Below, piece after piece: positions 47,414 through 57,067 of a DNA stretch of 64,000 bases. The stretch spans positions 62,001-126,000 of the forward strand of contig NZ_VTXE01000013.1 in NCBI RefSeq assembly GCF_013114595.1, read 5' to 3'. The notes beneath the pieces are model-generated. The model was not told where the DNA came from. It searched no databases and saw nothing but the letters and a program-made list of their open reading frames with translations. This DNA comes from Vibrio sp. 99-8-1 (GTDB taxonomy: Bacteria > Pseudomonadota > Gammaproteobacteria > Enterobacterales > Vibrionaceae). Position 1 is the first letter of the stretch. Each line of letters begins with the position of its first letter. Position numbers and translations under genes: made by a program.

Positions 47414-48379
47414 TTACTTAATCTCTGTTGCACGGTCCAGAACAGACTGCGGGATAACAATGCCAAGCTTGTCTGCAGCGGTTTTGTTGATCACAATATC
47501 AGACCCTTTCGCAACGCGTACTGGAATGTCACCCGGATTTTTTCCTTGAAGAACATCAGCAACGTAATCGGCAGTTTGCACACCAATTTGGTAGTAATCA
47601 AAGCCTAGAGCGGCAATAGAACCGGCATCAATGTATGTCGTCGTCGCAGCAAATACAGGTGTTTTTGCTTGATTCGCAGCAATAGTCATACCTTCAATAG
47701 CACTTGCAACGGTATTATCAATCATGGCGTAAATGACGTCAGATTTTGCAGAGATAGCTTGTGTCGCACTCTGTACATCTGCACTTTTCAGTGCTGTAGC
47801 TTCAACCAGTTCAAGACCGTGTTTCGCTACACTCTCTTTAAGCAGCGTCATTAAGCTAATTGAGTTAGCTTCACCCGGGTTATAAACCACACCGACTGTT
47901 TTTATGTTTGGTAGAATCTCTTTCATTAACTCTACATGCTGCTCAATTGGAGACAAATCAGAAAGGCCCGTTACATTCTTACCTGGTTTTTCTGCGTTAC
48001 TGACCAATTTAGCGCCCACGGGATCCGTTACGGCAGTAAATACGATTGGGATGTCACGAGTAGCGGAAACAAGCGCTTGCGCTGTTGGAGTGGCAATACC
48101 AACCAAAACATCGGGTCTTTCACCAACATACTGACGTGCTATTTGCACCGCAATGGCAGGATTTCCCTGTGCTGTTTTGTAATCAAATTCTAAATTTTTA
48201 CCTTGTTCATAACCTTTGGCTTTTAGTCCATCAATTAAGCCTTGGCGAGTTGCATCTAGAGCTGGGTGTTCTACAATTTGAGAGACAGCCACTTTCACGG
48301 TTTTTGCAATAACACCTGTAGAAGATAGCAATGCTACTCCAGTCAAACATGCCGTTGCGATAATTCTGCTTGCCTTCAT
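47414..48379 (-). CDS. ABC importer substrate-binding protein
   Basis: A 321-residue periplasmic protein of the ABC_sub_bind (DUF534) family. It has an N-terminal signal peptide (IIATACLTGVALLSSTGVIA then KTVKVAV) without a lipobox at the cleavage site, and the family sequences QIVEHPALDATRQGL and GVVYNPGEANSISL. First gene of the operon; the homologous TrpX binds tryptophan, but other ligands are possible. Confidence 0.88.
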   Translation of the reverse strand: MKASRIIATACLTGVALLSSTGVIAKTVKVAVSQIVEHPALDATRQGLIDGLKAKGYEQGKNLEFDYKTAQGNPAIAVQIARQYVGERPDVLVGIATPTAQALVSATRDIPIVFTAVTDPVGAKLVSNAEKPGKNVTGLSDLSPIEQHVELMKEILPNIKTVGVVYNPGEANSISLMTLLKESVAKHGLELVEATALKSADVQSATQAISAKSDVIYAMIDNTVASAIEGMTIAANQAKTPVFAATTTYIDAGSIAALGFDYYQIGVQTADYVADVLQGKNPGDIPVRVAKGSDIVINKTAADKLGIVIPQSVLDRATEIK

Positions 48380-48456
48380 CTTAACTCCTTGATCAGCAAT
48401 TTTTTAGTTTCAATCCTGCAAATAAACTTTTTTATTTCTCACGTTGTACGCATTTA

Positions 48457-48480
48457 TTTACGATACGTAAACATTTTTAC
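48457..48480 (-). promoter_or_regulatory. Overlapping palindromes, operator candidate for the ABC importer
   Basis: TTTACG-ATA-CGTAAA (48457-48471) overlaps GTAAA-CATT-TTTAC (48467-48480), about 80-100 bases before the binding-protein start. The half-sites recall TyrR boxes but the spacing (N4 rather than N6) does not fit. The regulator is unknown. Confidence 0.4.
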
Positions 48481-48718
48481 CAGTATCAGCCTCAGAATGG
48501 AAGAAGCTTTTTAAATTATTGTTAAAAAATAGAGGATTTACTCGGTAGATTGACAGAGGGGCTGAATAAAATAGTGGATAATTATTCATTTCCCATAGGT
48601 TATGCCTTTAGCGCAAAAGCAGCGATAAGCAAGAAAGGGGCGATAAAAACACCAAAAAAGAAAAGAGTCTCAGTAGAAAATTGACATCAATAAAAATTCA
48701 ATACAGCCGTATTAAAAA

Positions 48719-48751
48719 CAAAAACAGGACGCCTTAGCGTCCTGTTTTTCG
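48719..48751. terminator. Terminator after yfbV
   Basis: AAAACAGGACGC / GCGTCCTGTTTT around a CTTA loop with T runs on both strands, 33 bases past the yfbV stop codon. Confidence 0.9.
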
Positions 48752-48783
48752 AATCTTAGCAATAATACCGATTACTCTAATGC

Positions 48784-49236
48784 TTAAAACCAGCGTTCAA
48801 GGGCATTTTTATCAAGTTGACGAAATGCTCGGTTAAGGATGACAGCCAGCTCTTTATATCTCGGTTTGGCTTTAATGGGCTCTAATGCAAAACCTGTCTC
48901 AACGATTTTTTGATGCAGCTCTCTGTACCAACCAGCTAAAGCCGGTGGTAAATTTGTATTGGCTCGATTACCTAACCACCACATACCCTGCAACGGCATA
49001 CTTATAGCGAATATAGCAATAACGATTGCTTGCGGCATAGCCTGCATGTTTTGAAAACTCATCTGCACAAGCACACTTATTGCTGCTACTGCAGGCATCA
49101 CCTTGATACCAAAACGAGTTGCTTTAATTATGCGTTGTTCTGGAAAAATAGGAGACAACTCTTTACGCATCGGCCAAATATCCATGTATTTTTGCCCGTT
49201 TCTCAAATTTTTTACCAAACCAGACTCACTACTCAT
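48784..49236 (-). CDS. yfbV: YfbV, UPF0208 membrane protein
   Basis: A 150-residue inner-membrane protein with two hydrophobic segments. The pattern [27 protein letters not shown] and [20 protein letters not shown] match E. coli YfbV. AGAGGG precedes the ATG at 49236. It is divergent from ackA-pta, as in E. coli. In E. coli it limits the extent of Ter macrodomain organisation; the same role here is inferred. Confidence 0.92.
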   Translation of the reverse strand: MSSESGLVKNLRNGQKYMDIWPMRKELSPIFPEQRIIKATRFGIKVMPAVAAISVLVQMSFQNMQAMPQAIVIAIFAISMPLQGMWWLGNRANTNLPPALAGWYRELHQKIVETGFALEPIKAKPRYKELAVILNRAFRQLDKNALERWF

Positions 49237-49560
49237 TAACGCCCTCTTCACTAAAAAAAAGTTGAATCATTCAACAAAAACTATAAAAAACTTGATGAAA
49301 GTTAATATTCCTTCAAAAAATTTTTGTTATATTGGCCTATAATCGCTATCCTTTGCAGACCCTTAATGTCATTGTTGACTTTATTTCTGAATATAGCAAC
49401 CAAATGACATTTTTTAGCAAGGAATGCTGCCAGGATCACAGTTATGCGATCTTGTTTCATATAAAGGATATAATTTTTATAACCAAGAAAGTAGCAGGTT
49501 TATGACCCCTTCTACTATTCTTGAGGTTGATTTTAACCCTTGATTAGCAGGTAATCACTC
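49237..49560 (+). promoter_or_regulatory. ackA leader with palindrome and terminator-like hairpin
   Basis: The 324-base gap between yfbV and ackA holds a perfect palindrome GTTGAAT-C-ATTCAAC (49261-49275), a TATAAT at 49338-49343 that may be a -10 box, and a hairpin with AATGTCATT-GTTG / CAAC-AATGACATT arms (49365-49411) followed by TTTTT. The hairpin lies between the likely promoter and the ackA start at 49561 and looks like an attenuator. Confidence 0.45.
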
Positions 49561-50757
49561 ATGTCCAAGCTGGTTTTAGTTTTAAACTGCGGTAGTTCTT
49601 CTCTTAAATTCGCTATTGTTGATGCAGAAAACGGTAACGAACACCTTACAGGTCTTGCGGAATGTCTTCACCTTCCTGAAGCCCGTATCAAGTGGAAACT
49701 TGATGGCAAGCACGAAGCACAATTAGGCGACGGTGGCGCTCACGAGCAAGCTCTATCTTTTATCGTAGAAACTATTCTAGCTTCTAAGCCTGAGCTATCT
49801 AACGCGCTAGCCGCTGTTGGTCACCGTGTAGTACACGGCGGCGAGAAATTTACTCAATCAGTATTGATTGACGAAGATGTCGTAAAAGGTATCGAAGATT
49901 GTGCCGCACTAGCACCACTTCATAACCCAGCGGCTATCGTTGGTATTAAAGCGGCTCAAAAAGCATTCCCGGGCTTACCAATGTCTGCTGTATTTGATAC
50001 CGCATTCCACCAAACAATGCCTGAAGAAGCATTCCTTTATGCTCTTCCGTATGATCTATACACAGATCACAGCATTCGTCGTTACGGCATGCACGGTACT
50101 TCTCACCTATTTATCGCTCGTGAAGCAGCAGAGCGTTTAGGCAAGCCAGAAAACGAACTAAACATTATCAACTGTCACCTAGGTAACGGTGCATCAGTTT
50201 GTGCAATTAAAAATGGCCAATCTGTCGATACTTCAATGGGTCTAACTCCTCTTGAAGGCCTGGTAATGGGTACTCGTTGTGGCGATATCGACCCTGCTAT
50301 CATTTTCCACCTGCATGACACGCTAGGTTACTCTGTTGACAAGATCAACACCATGCTAACTAAAGAGTCTGGCCTACAAGGTCTAACTCAAGTAACGTCT
50401 GACTGCCGTTTTGTAGAAGATAACTACGGTGAGAAAGAAGAAGCCACTCGTGCAATGGATGTTTTCTGTCACCGCCTAGCAAAATACGTTGCTGGTTACA
50501 CAGCCACTCTTGAAGGTCGTCTAGACGCTATCGTATTTACTGGTGGTATCGGTGAGAACTCTGCACCTATTCGTGAAATGGTTCTTAACCGTCTTGGCGT
50601 ATTTGGTATCGAAGTTGATAGTGAAGCTAACCTTAAAGCTCGTTTCGGCGGCGAAGGTACTATCACTACTGCTGACAGCCGTGTTCCTGCATTAGTTATC
50701 TCAACCAACGAAGAGTTGGTTATCGCAGAAGACACTGCCAAACTAGCAAACTTATAA
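49561..50757 (+). CDS. ackA: Acetate kinase
   Basis: Converts acetyl phosphate and ADP to acetate and ATP, or the reverse. The 398-residue protein has the N-terminal [43 protein letters not shown] and [10 protein letters not shown] of the acetate/propionate kinase family. Codon use is strongly biased, as expected of a highly expressed gene. A terminator separates it from pta. Confidence 0.97.
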   Translation: MSKLVLVLNCGSSSLKFAIVDAENGNEHLTGLAECLHLPEARIKWKLDGKHEAQLGDGGAHEQALSFIVETILASKPELSNALAAVGHRVVHGGEKFTQSVLIDEDVVKGIEDCAALAPLHNPAAIVGIKAAQKAFPGLPMSAVFDTAFHQTMPEEAFLYALPYDLYTDHSIRRYGMHGTSHLFIAREAAERLGKPENELNIINCHLGNGASVCAIKNGQSVDTSMGLTPLEGLVMGTRCGDIDPAIIFHLHDTLGYSVDKINTMLTKESGLQGLTQVTSDCRFVEDNYGEKEEATRAMDVFCHRLAKYVAGYTATLEGRLDAIVFTGGIGENSAPIREMVLNRLGVFGIEVDSEANLKARFGGEGTITTADSRVPALVISTNEELVIAEDTAKLANL

Positions 50758-50761
50758 AAAT

Positions 50762-50795
50762 GACTGGCTAACGAAAGTTAGCCAGTTTTGTTTTA
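50762..50795 (+). terminator. Hairpin between ackA and pta
   Basis: A perfect stem ACTGGCTAAC / GTTAGCCAGT with a GAAA tetraloop, followed by TTTGTTTT, five bases after the ackA stop. It probably allows partial read-through into pta. Confidence 0.8.
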
Positions 50796-50859
50796 GGGCT
50801 CAATAAGTCATTCCTAATATCCATTGAGCCATCTCCCTGTAATTAGAGGTACTCTACAC

Positions 50860-52995
50860 ATGTCCCGTACTATTATGCTTGTACCAATTAGCGCTGGTGT
50901 TGGTTTAACCAGTGTTAGTTTAGGTGTAATTCGCGCGATGGAACGAAAAGGTGTTAACGTTTCTTTCCTTAAGCCTATTGCTCAACCGCGCCACGGTGGT
51001 AACCAACCAGACTTAACGTCTACTATCATCAACGCTAACAGCGATATTAAAACAGCAAGCCCAACACCAATGCACGAAGCTGAATCTTTGATCGGCAACG
51101 AGAAAATGGATGTATTGCTTGAATCAATCGTTGAGCGTTACAACCAAGTTAATGATGCAGAAGTCACATTAATCGAAGGCTTGGTACCAACACGCAAACA
51201 CCCATTTGCTAACCAAGTAAACCAAGAAGTTGCCAAAACTTTAGGTGCTGAAATTGTTTTTGTTGCGACTCCGGGTACATATAATGTTACTCAACTTAGA
51301 GAACGCATTGAACTAGCTGTTTCTAACTTTGGTGGTGCCAAGAATAAGAACATCTCTGGTGTGATTATTAACAAGCTGAATGCACCTGTTGACGATGCTG
51401 GCCGTACTCGCCCTGACTTGTCAGAAATATTTGATGAAGCAGATGCAGCACAGCAAGCTGACATCCGTACAATGGAAATCATCAACAACAGTCCTATTCG
51501 TGTACTTGGCTGCGTACCTTGGAAAATCGATTTAATCGCTACTCGTGCGATCGATATGGCGAAACACCTAGGCGCCGAGATTGTTAGCGAAGGTGATATG
51601 ATGACTCGCCGTATTAAGAGCATCACTTTCTGTGCCCGTTCTGTACCACACATGATTGAGCACTTTAGAGCTGGCTCACTGCTAGTGACTTCTGCAGACC
51701 GTCCTGATGTTATTGTTGCAGCAGCCCTTGCCGCAATGAATGGTGTTGAGATTGGTGCAATGTTGCTTACTGGTGGCTATGATCTTCCTGTAGAGATTCA
51801 AAAACTGTGTCAACGCGCCTTTGATACTGGCTTGCCTATCTTCAAAGCAGAAGGCAACACATGGCAGACGTCTCTTAACCTTCAAAGCTTTAGCTTAGAA
51901 GTACCTGCTGATGATAAAGAACGTATCGAATACGTTAACGACCACGTAGCAAGTCACATCGATGGCCCTTGGATAGACTCATTATCTGAAGGCAGCGAAG
52001 GTATACGCCGTTTAAGCCCACCAGCATTCCGTTACCAGTTAACTGAGTTTGCTCGTCGTGCAGCTAAGCGTATTGTTCTTCCTGAAGGTGATGAACCACG
52101 TACCGTTAAAGCAGCTGCTATTTGTGCAGAGCGTGGTATTGCTAACTGTGTACTTTTAGGTAACCCTGAAGAGATTCGCCGCGTTGCAGAACAACAAGGT
52201 GTTGAATTAGGTACAGGCGTAGAAATCATCGACTCTGATGCCGTTCGTGAAAAATACGTTCCTCGTCTTGTTGAGCTTCGTGAGAAGAAAGGCATGACAG
52301 AAGTTGTGGCTCGCGAGAAACTAGAAGACTCTGTATTCCTTGGTACCATGATGCTAGAGAATGATGAAGTCGATGGGTTGGTTTCTGGTGCAGTACACAC
52401 CACAGCCAATACAATTGTTCCACCATTCCAGATCATTAAAACCGCACCAGATGCTTCGATTGTTTCTTCGGTATTCTTTATGCTGTTGCCTGATCAAGTA
52501 CTTGTTTATGGTGACTGTGCAATCAACCCAGATCCAACCGCTGAACAGCTAGCGGAAATTGCCATTCAATCGGCAGATTCAGCTGCAGCATTTGGCATTG
52601 ACCCACGAGTTGCCATGATCTCTTACTCTACTGGTGAGTCAGGTAAAGGCGCTGATGTTGATAAAGTTCGTGAAGCAACCAAACTTGCTAAAGCAAAACG
52701 TCCTGATCTCGTCATTGATGGTCCACTTCAGTACGACGCTGCCATTATGGAAAATGTTGCGGCTTCTAAAGCGCCAAACTCTCCTGTAGCAGGTAAAGCG
52801 ACTGTATTTGTATTCCCAGACCTAAATACCGGTAATACGACTTACAAAGCCGTACAGCGTTCTGCTGACCTAGTCTCTATTGGTCCTATGCTTCAAGGTA
52901 TGCGTAAACCTGTAAACGACTTGTCTCGTGGTGCATTGGTTGACGATATTGTGTATACCATCGCATTAACAGCCATTCAGGCCGATCAAGCTTAA
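50860..52995 (+). CDS. pta: Phosphate acetyltransferase
   Basis: Interconverts acetyl-CoA and acetyl phosphate; with AckA it runs acetate overflow and assimilation. The 711-residue long form has an N-terminal P-loop-like domain ([16 protein letters not shown]), a central DRTGG domain ([12 protein letters not shown]), and the C-terminal catalytic PTA_PTB domain beginning [21 protein letters not shown]. The start at 50860 ([15 protein letters not shown]) has AGAGGT upstream; an in-frame ATG-like codon at 50824 adds an unrelated leader. Confidence 0.96.
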   Translation: MSRTIMLVPISAGVGLTSVSLGVIRAMERKGVNVSFLKPIAQPRHGGNQPDLTSTIINANSDIKTASPTPMHEAESLIGNEKMDVLLESIVERYNQVNDAEVTLIEGLVPTRKHPFANQVNQEVAKTLGAEIVFVATPGTYNVTQLRERIELAVSNFGGAKNKNISGVIINKLNAPVDDAGRTRPDLSEIFDEADAAQQADIRTMEIINNSPIRVLGCVPWKIDLIATRAIDMAKHLGAEIVSEGDMMTRRIKSITFCARSVPHMIEHFRAGSLLVTSADRPDVIVAAALAAMNGVEIGAMLLTGGYDLPVEIQKLCQRAFDTGLPIFKAEGNTWQTSLNLQSFSLEVPADDKERIEYVNDHVASHIDGPWIDSLSEGSEGIRRLSPPAFRYQLTEFARRAAKRIVLPEGDEPRTVKAAAICAERGIANCVLLGNPEEIRRVAEQQGVELGTGVEIIDSDAVREKYVPRLVELREKKGMTEVVAREKLEDSVFLGTMMLENDEVDGLVSGAVHTTANTIVPPFQIIKTAPDASIVSSVFFMLLPDQVLVYGDCAINPDPTAEQLAEIAIQSADSAAAFGIDPRVAMISYSTGESGKGADVDKVREATKLAKAKRPDLVIDGPLQYDAAIMENVAASKAPNSPVAGKATVFVFPDLNTGNTTYKAVQRSADLVSIGPMLQGMRKPVNDLSRGALVDDIVYTIALTAIQADQA

Positions 52996-53030
52996 CCTGC
53001 ACTGTTAGTAACATAACGTTCAGTGAATAC

Positions 53031-53060
53031 GAAAACGGGACCATTAGGTCCCGTTTTTAT
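53031..53060 (+). terminator. Terminator after pta
   Basis: AAACGGGACC / GGTCCCGTTT with an ATTA loop and a following T run, 36 bases after the pta stop. Confidence 0.9.
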
Positions 53061-53138
53061 TTGCAAATAGCTCAGTCGTTAGTTAATGACCAAATCACAC
53101 TCTAATCAGGTGAAATGAGCGACTCAGCTTGATAGTCA

Positions 53139-54014
53139 TTATCCTTGAATACCAATAATCAACCACGGTGCATTGTCGACAGTAAGATCACGCTCTAGAT
53201 GCCACACATCTTCGATATCTTCTTCGATACCTTCAACCGCATCGCGGTAACGGCCTTTAAATTGAAGGCTTAGTTGCGCTTTACTCGCATCACAATCTGC
53301 ACGAACAATTTCCGCATCGACATACATGACATCGGTATGCTGCTCACCGCTTAGTTTTGCTCTCTCAGCAGAGAGGTCGGCAAATAGATCGGCAGAAACA
53401 TACTCTTCAATAGTATGAAGTTCATTGTGGTTCCATGCACCTTGAATCACTCTATAGTGTTCTCTAGAGCCATTCACAAAGGCAACTTGATCAAACCCCG
53501 CTGGGAAACGAAACGGAACATCACTGTGTCCATTGGCACCGAAACCACCGCCAGTTTGCGACTGTTGTTCAAACTGCTGGTTGTTGGTTTGCTGTTGACT
53601 CTCTTGCTGGTACTGCTGATAGTTTGCACCATCATAAGCCCGTTGATTCATACTGCCCATTTTGGCCCCTAACATTCCGCGAAGGAACTTAAAGGCAAAG
53701 TAAGCAACAAGACCGATAATAAGAATATCCATAAACTGAATACCCTCAAACGCGCCACCAAAGAATGCTGCTAACAAACCGCCAGCCAACAAACCACCCA
53801 TCAAGCCTCCCATTAAACCGCGCTTGGTACCTGATTGCGCCGTTGTTTGATCTTTCTTTAATGTGCTGGTGTTGGTTGTTTTCTGTTTAGGTGCAGGAGC
53901 CGTTTTAAATAATTTACCGAACGACTTACCACCACCGAATTTTTTTGCTTCAGCAACGGGAGAAGTCGATACAGCAAAGATCACTAATGCGACCATAGCT
54001 AACAATCGTTTCAT
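53139..54014 (-). CDS. Secreted or membrane Tim44-like domain protein
   Basis: A 291-residue protein with an N-terminal signal peptide (LLAMVALVIFAVSTSPVAEA), a Lys/Gly-rich stretch, a Gly-rich hydrophobic block (GGLMGGLLAGGLLAAFFGGAF) plus a second helix (DILIIGLVAYFAFKF), a Gln-rich linker, and a C-terminal Tim44-like domain (about 175-290, with WNHNELHTIEEYVSADLFADL). Such proteins are widespread in proteobacteria but their role is unclear. The start at 54014 has AAAAGGAAC upstream. Confidence 0.85.
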   Translation of the reverse strand: MKRLLAMVALVIFAVSTSPVAEAKKFGGGKSFGKLFKTAPAPKQKTTNTSTLKKDQTTAQSGTKRGLMGGLMGGLLAGGLLAAFFGGAFEGIQFMDILIIGLVAYFAFKFLRGMLGAKMGSMNQRAYDGANYQQYQQESQQQTNNQQFEQQSQTGGGFGANGHSDVPFRFPAGFDQVAFVNGSREHYRVIQGAWNHNELHTIEEYVSADLFADLSAERAKLSGEQHTDVMYVDAEIVRADCDASKAQLSLQFKGRYRDAVEGIEEDIEDVWHLERDLTVDNAPWLIIGIQG

Positions 54015-54463
54015 TTTGTTCCTTTTGATATAACTAACATTATTATTGGAGTAACTATAAATATGCGGCTTGAGCATGGATAATTCAAGTTACATCCGTA
54101 CAGCGTACCTTATTTAAGGAAGATATTACTGGATAAAACAAGTTTTGATACTCGCCAAGCTCACTTGTACTGGGGATAGAGAGTAAAAATCGCTCTTTTT
54201 TGCTGTATTTTGACTCATTTCCAGCTCGGCAGATTCATTTTTAATAGATAACAAAACGTAATCATAAGTTAAATGTATATCTATTAGGTTGATTTTAAAG
54301 AGGTTAAAATTTCAACTCGTCATATTGCAGGACTGTAATCCTACCAAACTGAAATTGAGTAGAGAAAACTGTATCAGAATATTACAAGATAGCCGCTTGA
54401 ATACTTGACCCCCAGTAGCAGGGTCAATAAAATAATGAACATTGTTCATTATTAGAAACCATC
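54015..54463. other. Divergent intergenic region before the TetR gene
   Basis: About 450 bases without a gene. The right end holds the promoter and operator of the TetR gene (54405-54453). The rest is AT-rich with no further clear structure. Confidence 0.5.
54405..54453 (+). promoter_or_regulatory. Promoter and operator of the TetR/LplT-PlsC unit
   Basis: A near-consensus promoter, -35 TTGACC (54405-54410), exactly 17 bases, then -10 TAAAAT (54428-54433). The promoter sits inside an inverted repeat TTGACCC / GGGTCAA (54405-54427). Overlapping the -10 and the expected start of transcription is a perfect 23-bp palindrome (54431-54453) with arms AATAATGAACA / TGTTCATTATT. This is the usual layout of an autoregulated TetR-family operator; the ATG follows 10 bases later. 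Confidence 0.75.
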
Positions 54464-55057
54464 ATGGCGCGTAGAAACGATCATACCCGTGAAGAGTTAA
54501 TCTCTCTTACCCTCGATAAAGTGCGGGAATTCTTAGATCACAATCCCCATCATGACCTTAGCTTAAGAAAGGTCGCCAACATGATTGGCTATGTTCCCAG
54601 TACCCTAGTTAATATCTTCGGTAATTATAATCTGTTGCTATTACAAGCGGTTGCTCAAACCGTAGATCAGCTAAAAATAGAAGCGTCTAACGCCATTCGC
54701 TCCACCACTGATCCTGAAGAAGCATTATATAAGTTAGCCTACTGCTACCACGATTTCGCAAAAGCTCACCCTCACCGCTGGCAACTTATTTTTCAACACA
54801 CGATGAATGGTGAAGAACTGCCTCAATGGCAAGTTGAACGTATTGATAATATGACGGGTATGCTAGAGCAGTTAATGATGCAACTCGCTCCTACAAAATC
54901 AACCGAGCAAGCCATTGAAGCTAGCCGGGTATTATGGGCGGGTGTACACGGTATTACGCTGTTAAGTGTGGACGATATGTTTTTTACCTCCACGCCAATC
55001 GATGGCAAAGCACTTATATCCAACCTTATATCCAGCTACTTAAAAAGCTGGAACTAA
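54464..55057 (+). CDS. TetR-family transcriptional regulator
   Basis: A 197-residue TetR-type repressor with an N-terminal helix-turn-helix (LSLRKVANMIGYVPSTLVNIFGNYNLLLLQAV, in two stretches) and an all-helical ligand domain resembling TetR_C-type fatty-acid or drug sensors. It precedes the LplT-PlsC fusion by nine bases, so they are co-transcribed. A role as repressor of its own operon, responding to a lipid-like ligand, is inferred from the neighbour. Confidence 0.88.
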   Translation: MARRNDHTREELISLTLDKVREFLDHNPHHDLSLRKVANMIGYVPSTLVNIFGNYNLLLLQAVAQTVDQLKIEASNAIRSTTDPEEALYKLAYCYHDFAKAHPHRWQLIFQHTMNGEELPQWQVERIDNMTGMLEQLMMQLAPTKSTEQAIEASRVLWAGVHGITLLSVDDMFFTSTPIDGKALISNLISSYLKSWN

Positions 55058-55066
55058 GGAAGTCTC

Positions 55067-56941
55067 ATGTCAAAAAGCGGTACATTTTCACTGTTAACCC
55101 AAAGACGCTTTCTTCCCTACTTTCTTACCCAGTTTTTAGGTGCATTTAACGATAATATCTTTAAAAATGTTCTGCTGATCTTAGTCGCCTTCGTCGGTAG
55201 CGGCGCGCTGCCTATCTCTAGCAATTTATTTATTAATTTAGCGGCGGGGCTATTCATTTTGCCTTTTTTTCTGTTTTCCGCAACCGCAGGTGAATTGGCA
55301 GATAAGTACGATAAAGATTGGTTTATTCGCAAAGTTAAGCTGGTAGAAATTATCATCATGGTAATTGCAGCCATTGGATTTATCACACAAAGCTACCAAG
55401 TTTTGCTGTTGCTACTTTTTTTAATGGGTTGCCAATCCGCATTCTTTGGCCCAGTAAAGTATGCATTACTTCCCCAACATTTAAGCGAAGACGAACTTGT
55501 TCCCGGAAATGCGCTGGTAGAAACAGGCACATTCTTAGCCATTTTATTAGGAACCATAGGTGCAGGTATTATCGCATCTACCGAGCATGCTCACTATATC
55601 GCGGCTCTAGCGGTGGTTATTTTTTCCTTGTCTGGTTATCTAACCAGTCGCTTTATACCTAAAACTCCGGCAGCTAACCCCTCAGCAAAGTTACGTTGGA
55701 AACCCGTTGCTCAAACTCGGCACACTTTGTCTATCGCGAAAAATGACAACATGATTCATAAAACCATATTGGCTATTAGCTGGTTTTGGTTCTTAGGTGC
55801 CTGTTATCTTACTCAGTTCCCCAATTTTACTAAAATCTATTTAAATGGCGGGGAGAGCGCAGTCTCTTTTCTTCTGGCACTTTTTTCTATCGGTATCGCT
55901 ATTGGTTCTCTACTGTGTGACTTCCTTTCAAAACACCGAATTGAATTAGGTATTGTGCCGATTGGCAGTATTGGAATAACCCTGTTTGGTGTGCTGATGG
56001 TCAACAGTATTCCGGCACAACTGCCGCTTCTCACCAGTTTTAATGACTTTGTTTCTCACACTGATTTATGGCCAATGTTTAGCTACTTACTGCTGATTGG
56101 CGCTTCTGGTGGGCTATTTATCGTGCCGCTCTACTCGCTAATTCAATCTAGAGCCAAAGCAACCGAACGCGCTCAGGTTATTGCGGCCAATAATATTTAC
56201 AACTCTCTATTTATGGTGGGCAGCGCCCTTGTCGCCATTGTTTCCCTTTCGGTCATCGAGCTGAGCATACCGCAACTCTTTCTATTGATGGCGGTTCTTA
56301 ACCTACTGGTTGCGACTTACCTATTTTGCCAACTGCCTATTTTTGTTGTTCGTTTTTTGCTTTGGATGATCACGCATACCGTGTATCGAATCACGCATAA
56401 AAATCTACACCATCTACCTAAACAAGGGCCGGCACTGATAGTCTGCAACCATGTTAGTTATCTAGATGCTCTATTGCTCAGCGCTGTCTGTCCTCGATTG
56501 ATCCGCTTTGTTATGCAAGAAGAGTATGCCAGCCTACCATTGCTAAACCGCTTCTTAAGACGGGCAGGTGTCATCCCTATTTCAGCGGATAATCGCTCAT
56601 CCATTAAGAGAGCTTTTAAAGAGGTAGAACAGGCGCTAGATAATGGTGAGCTGGTGTGTATCTTCCCAGAAGGTCAACTCACTAATGATGGTGAAGTCCA
56701 TCAGTTTATGCGCGGTATTGATCTCATCATCAAGCGCACATCCGTTGATGTTATTCCAATGGCATTAAAAGGACTGTGGGGCAGCTATTTTAGCCGCTAC
56801 AAAGGCAGAGCCTGCAAAGGTGTCCCTAACAGAGTGTGGTCCAAGCTAGAAATTGAAGCAGGAACACCTCTCCCGGCCAAAGGCCTTAACGCATCAATGT
56901 TAAGAGACAAAGTCCTTGCACTACGAGGTGACCATTGCTAG
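55067..56941 (+). CDS. LplT-like MFS transporter fused to PlsC-like acyltransferase
   Basis: A 624-residue two-domain protein. Residues about 1-410 are an MFS domain starting LLTQRRFLPYFLTQFLGAFNDNIFKN, the signature of lysophospholipid flippases (LplT type). Residues about 425-620 are a PlsC/LPLAT acyltransferase with the catalytic NHVSYLDA (H-x4-D), FPEGQL and the PMALKGLWGSYF region. It would flip lysophospholipid inward and re-acylate it. In E. coli LplT and Aas are separate proteins and Aas also has an acyl-ACP synthetase domain, which is absent here. Nine bases after the TetR gene. Confidence 0.9.
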   Translation: MSKSGTFSLLTQRRFLPYFLTQFLGAFNDNIFKNVLLILVAFVGSGALPISSNLFINLAAGLFILPFFLFSATAGELADKYDKDWFIRKVKLVEIIIMVIAAIGFITQSYQVLLLLLFLMGCQSAFFGPVKYALLPQHLSEDELVPGNALVETGTFLAILLGTIGAGIIASTEHAHYIAALAVVIFSLSGYLTSRFIPKTPAANPSAKLRWKPVAQTRHTLSIAKNDNMIHKTILAISWFWFLGACYLTQFPNFTKIYLNGGESAVSFLLALFSIGIAIGSLLCDFLSKHRIELGIVPIGSIGITLFGVLMVNSIPAQLPLLTSFNDFVSHTDLWPMFSYLLLIGASGGLFIVPLYSLIQSRAKATERAQVIAANNIYNSLFMVGSALVAIVSLSVIELSIPQLFLLMAVLNLLVATYLFCQLPIFVVRFLLWMITHTVYRITHKNLHHLPKQGPALIVCNHVSYLDALLLSAVCPRLIRFVMQEEYASLPLLNRFLRRAGVIPISADNRSSIKRAFKEVEQALDNGELVCIFPEGQLTNDGEVHQFMRGIDLIIKRTSVDVIPMALKGLWGSYFSRYKGRACKGVPNRVWSKLEIEAGTPLPAKGLNASMLRDKVLALRGDHC

Positions 56942-57067
56942 TTGTTCACTTTAATTGAACAGGCATAACAAAACATGCGACAGACTCAAACGAAAAGACG
57001 CGGTACACTAGCCGCGTTTAATCCTTGTTTGAATGAATAACCTCAGTTCGGAAAATCAACAACCATT

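Larger units (their letters stand above)
48380..48783. other. Intergenic region upstream of the ABC importer operon
   Basis: About 400 bases with no gene. It holds a palindromic operator candidate (48457-48480) near the importer genes and the yfbV terminator (48719-48750). The middle is AT-rich and unremarkable. Confidence 0.5.

Noticed and set aside
48457..48480. Canonical TyrR box upstream of the ABC importer
   Set aside because: The half-sites are similar but the spacing is four bases instead of six, so it is only listed as an unassigned operator candidate.
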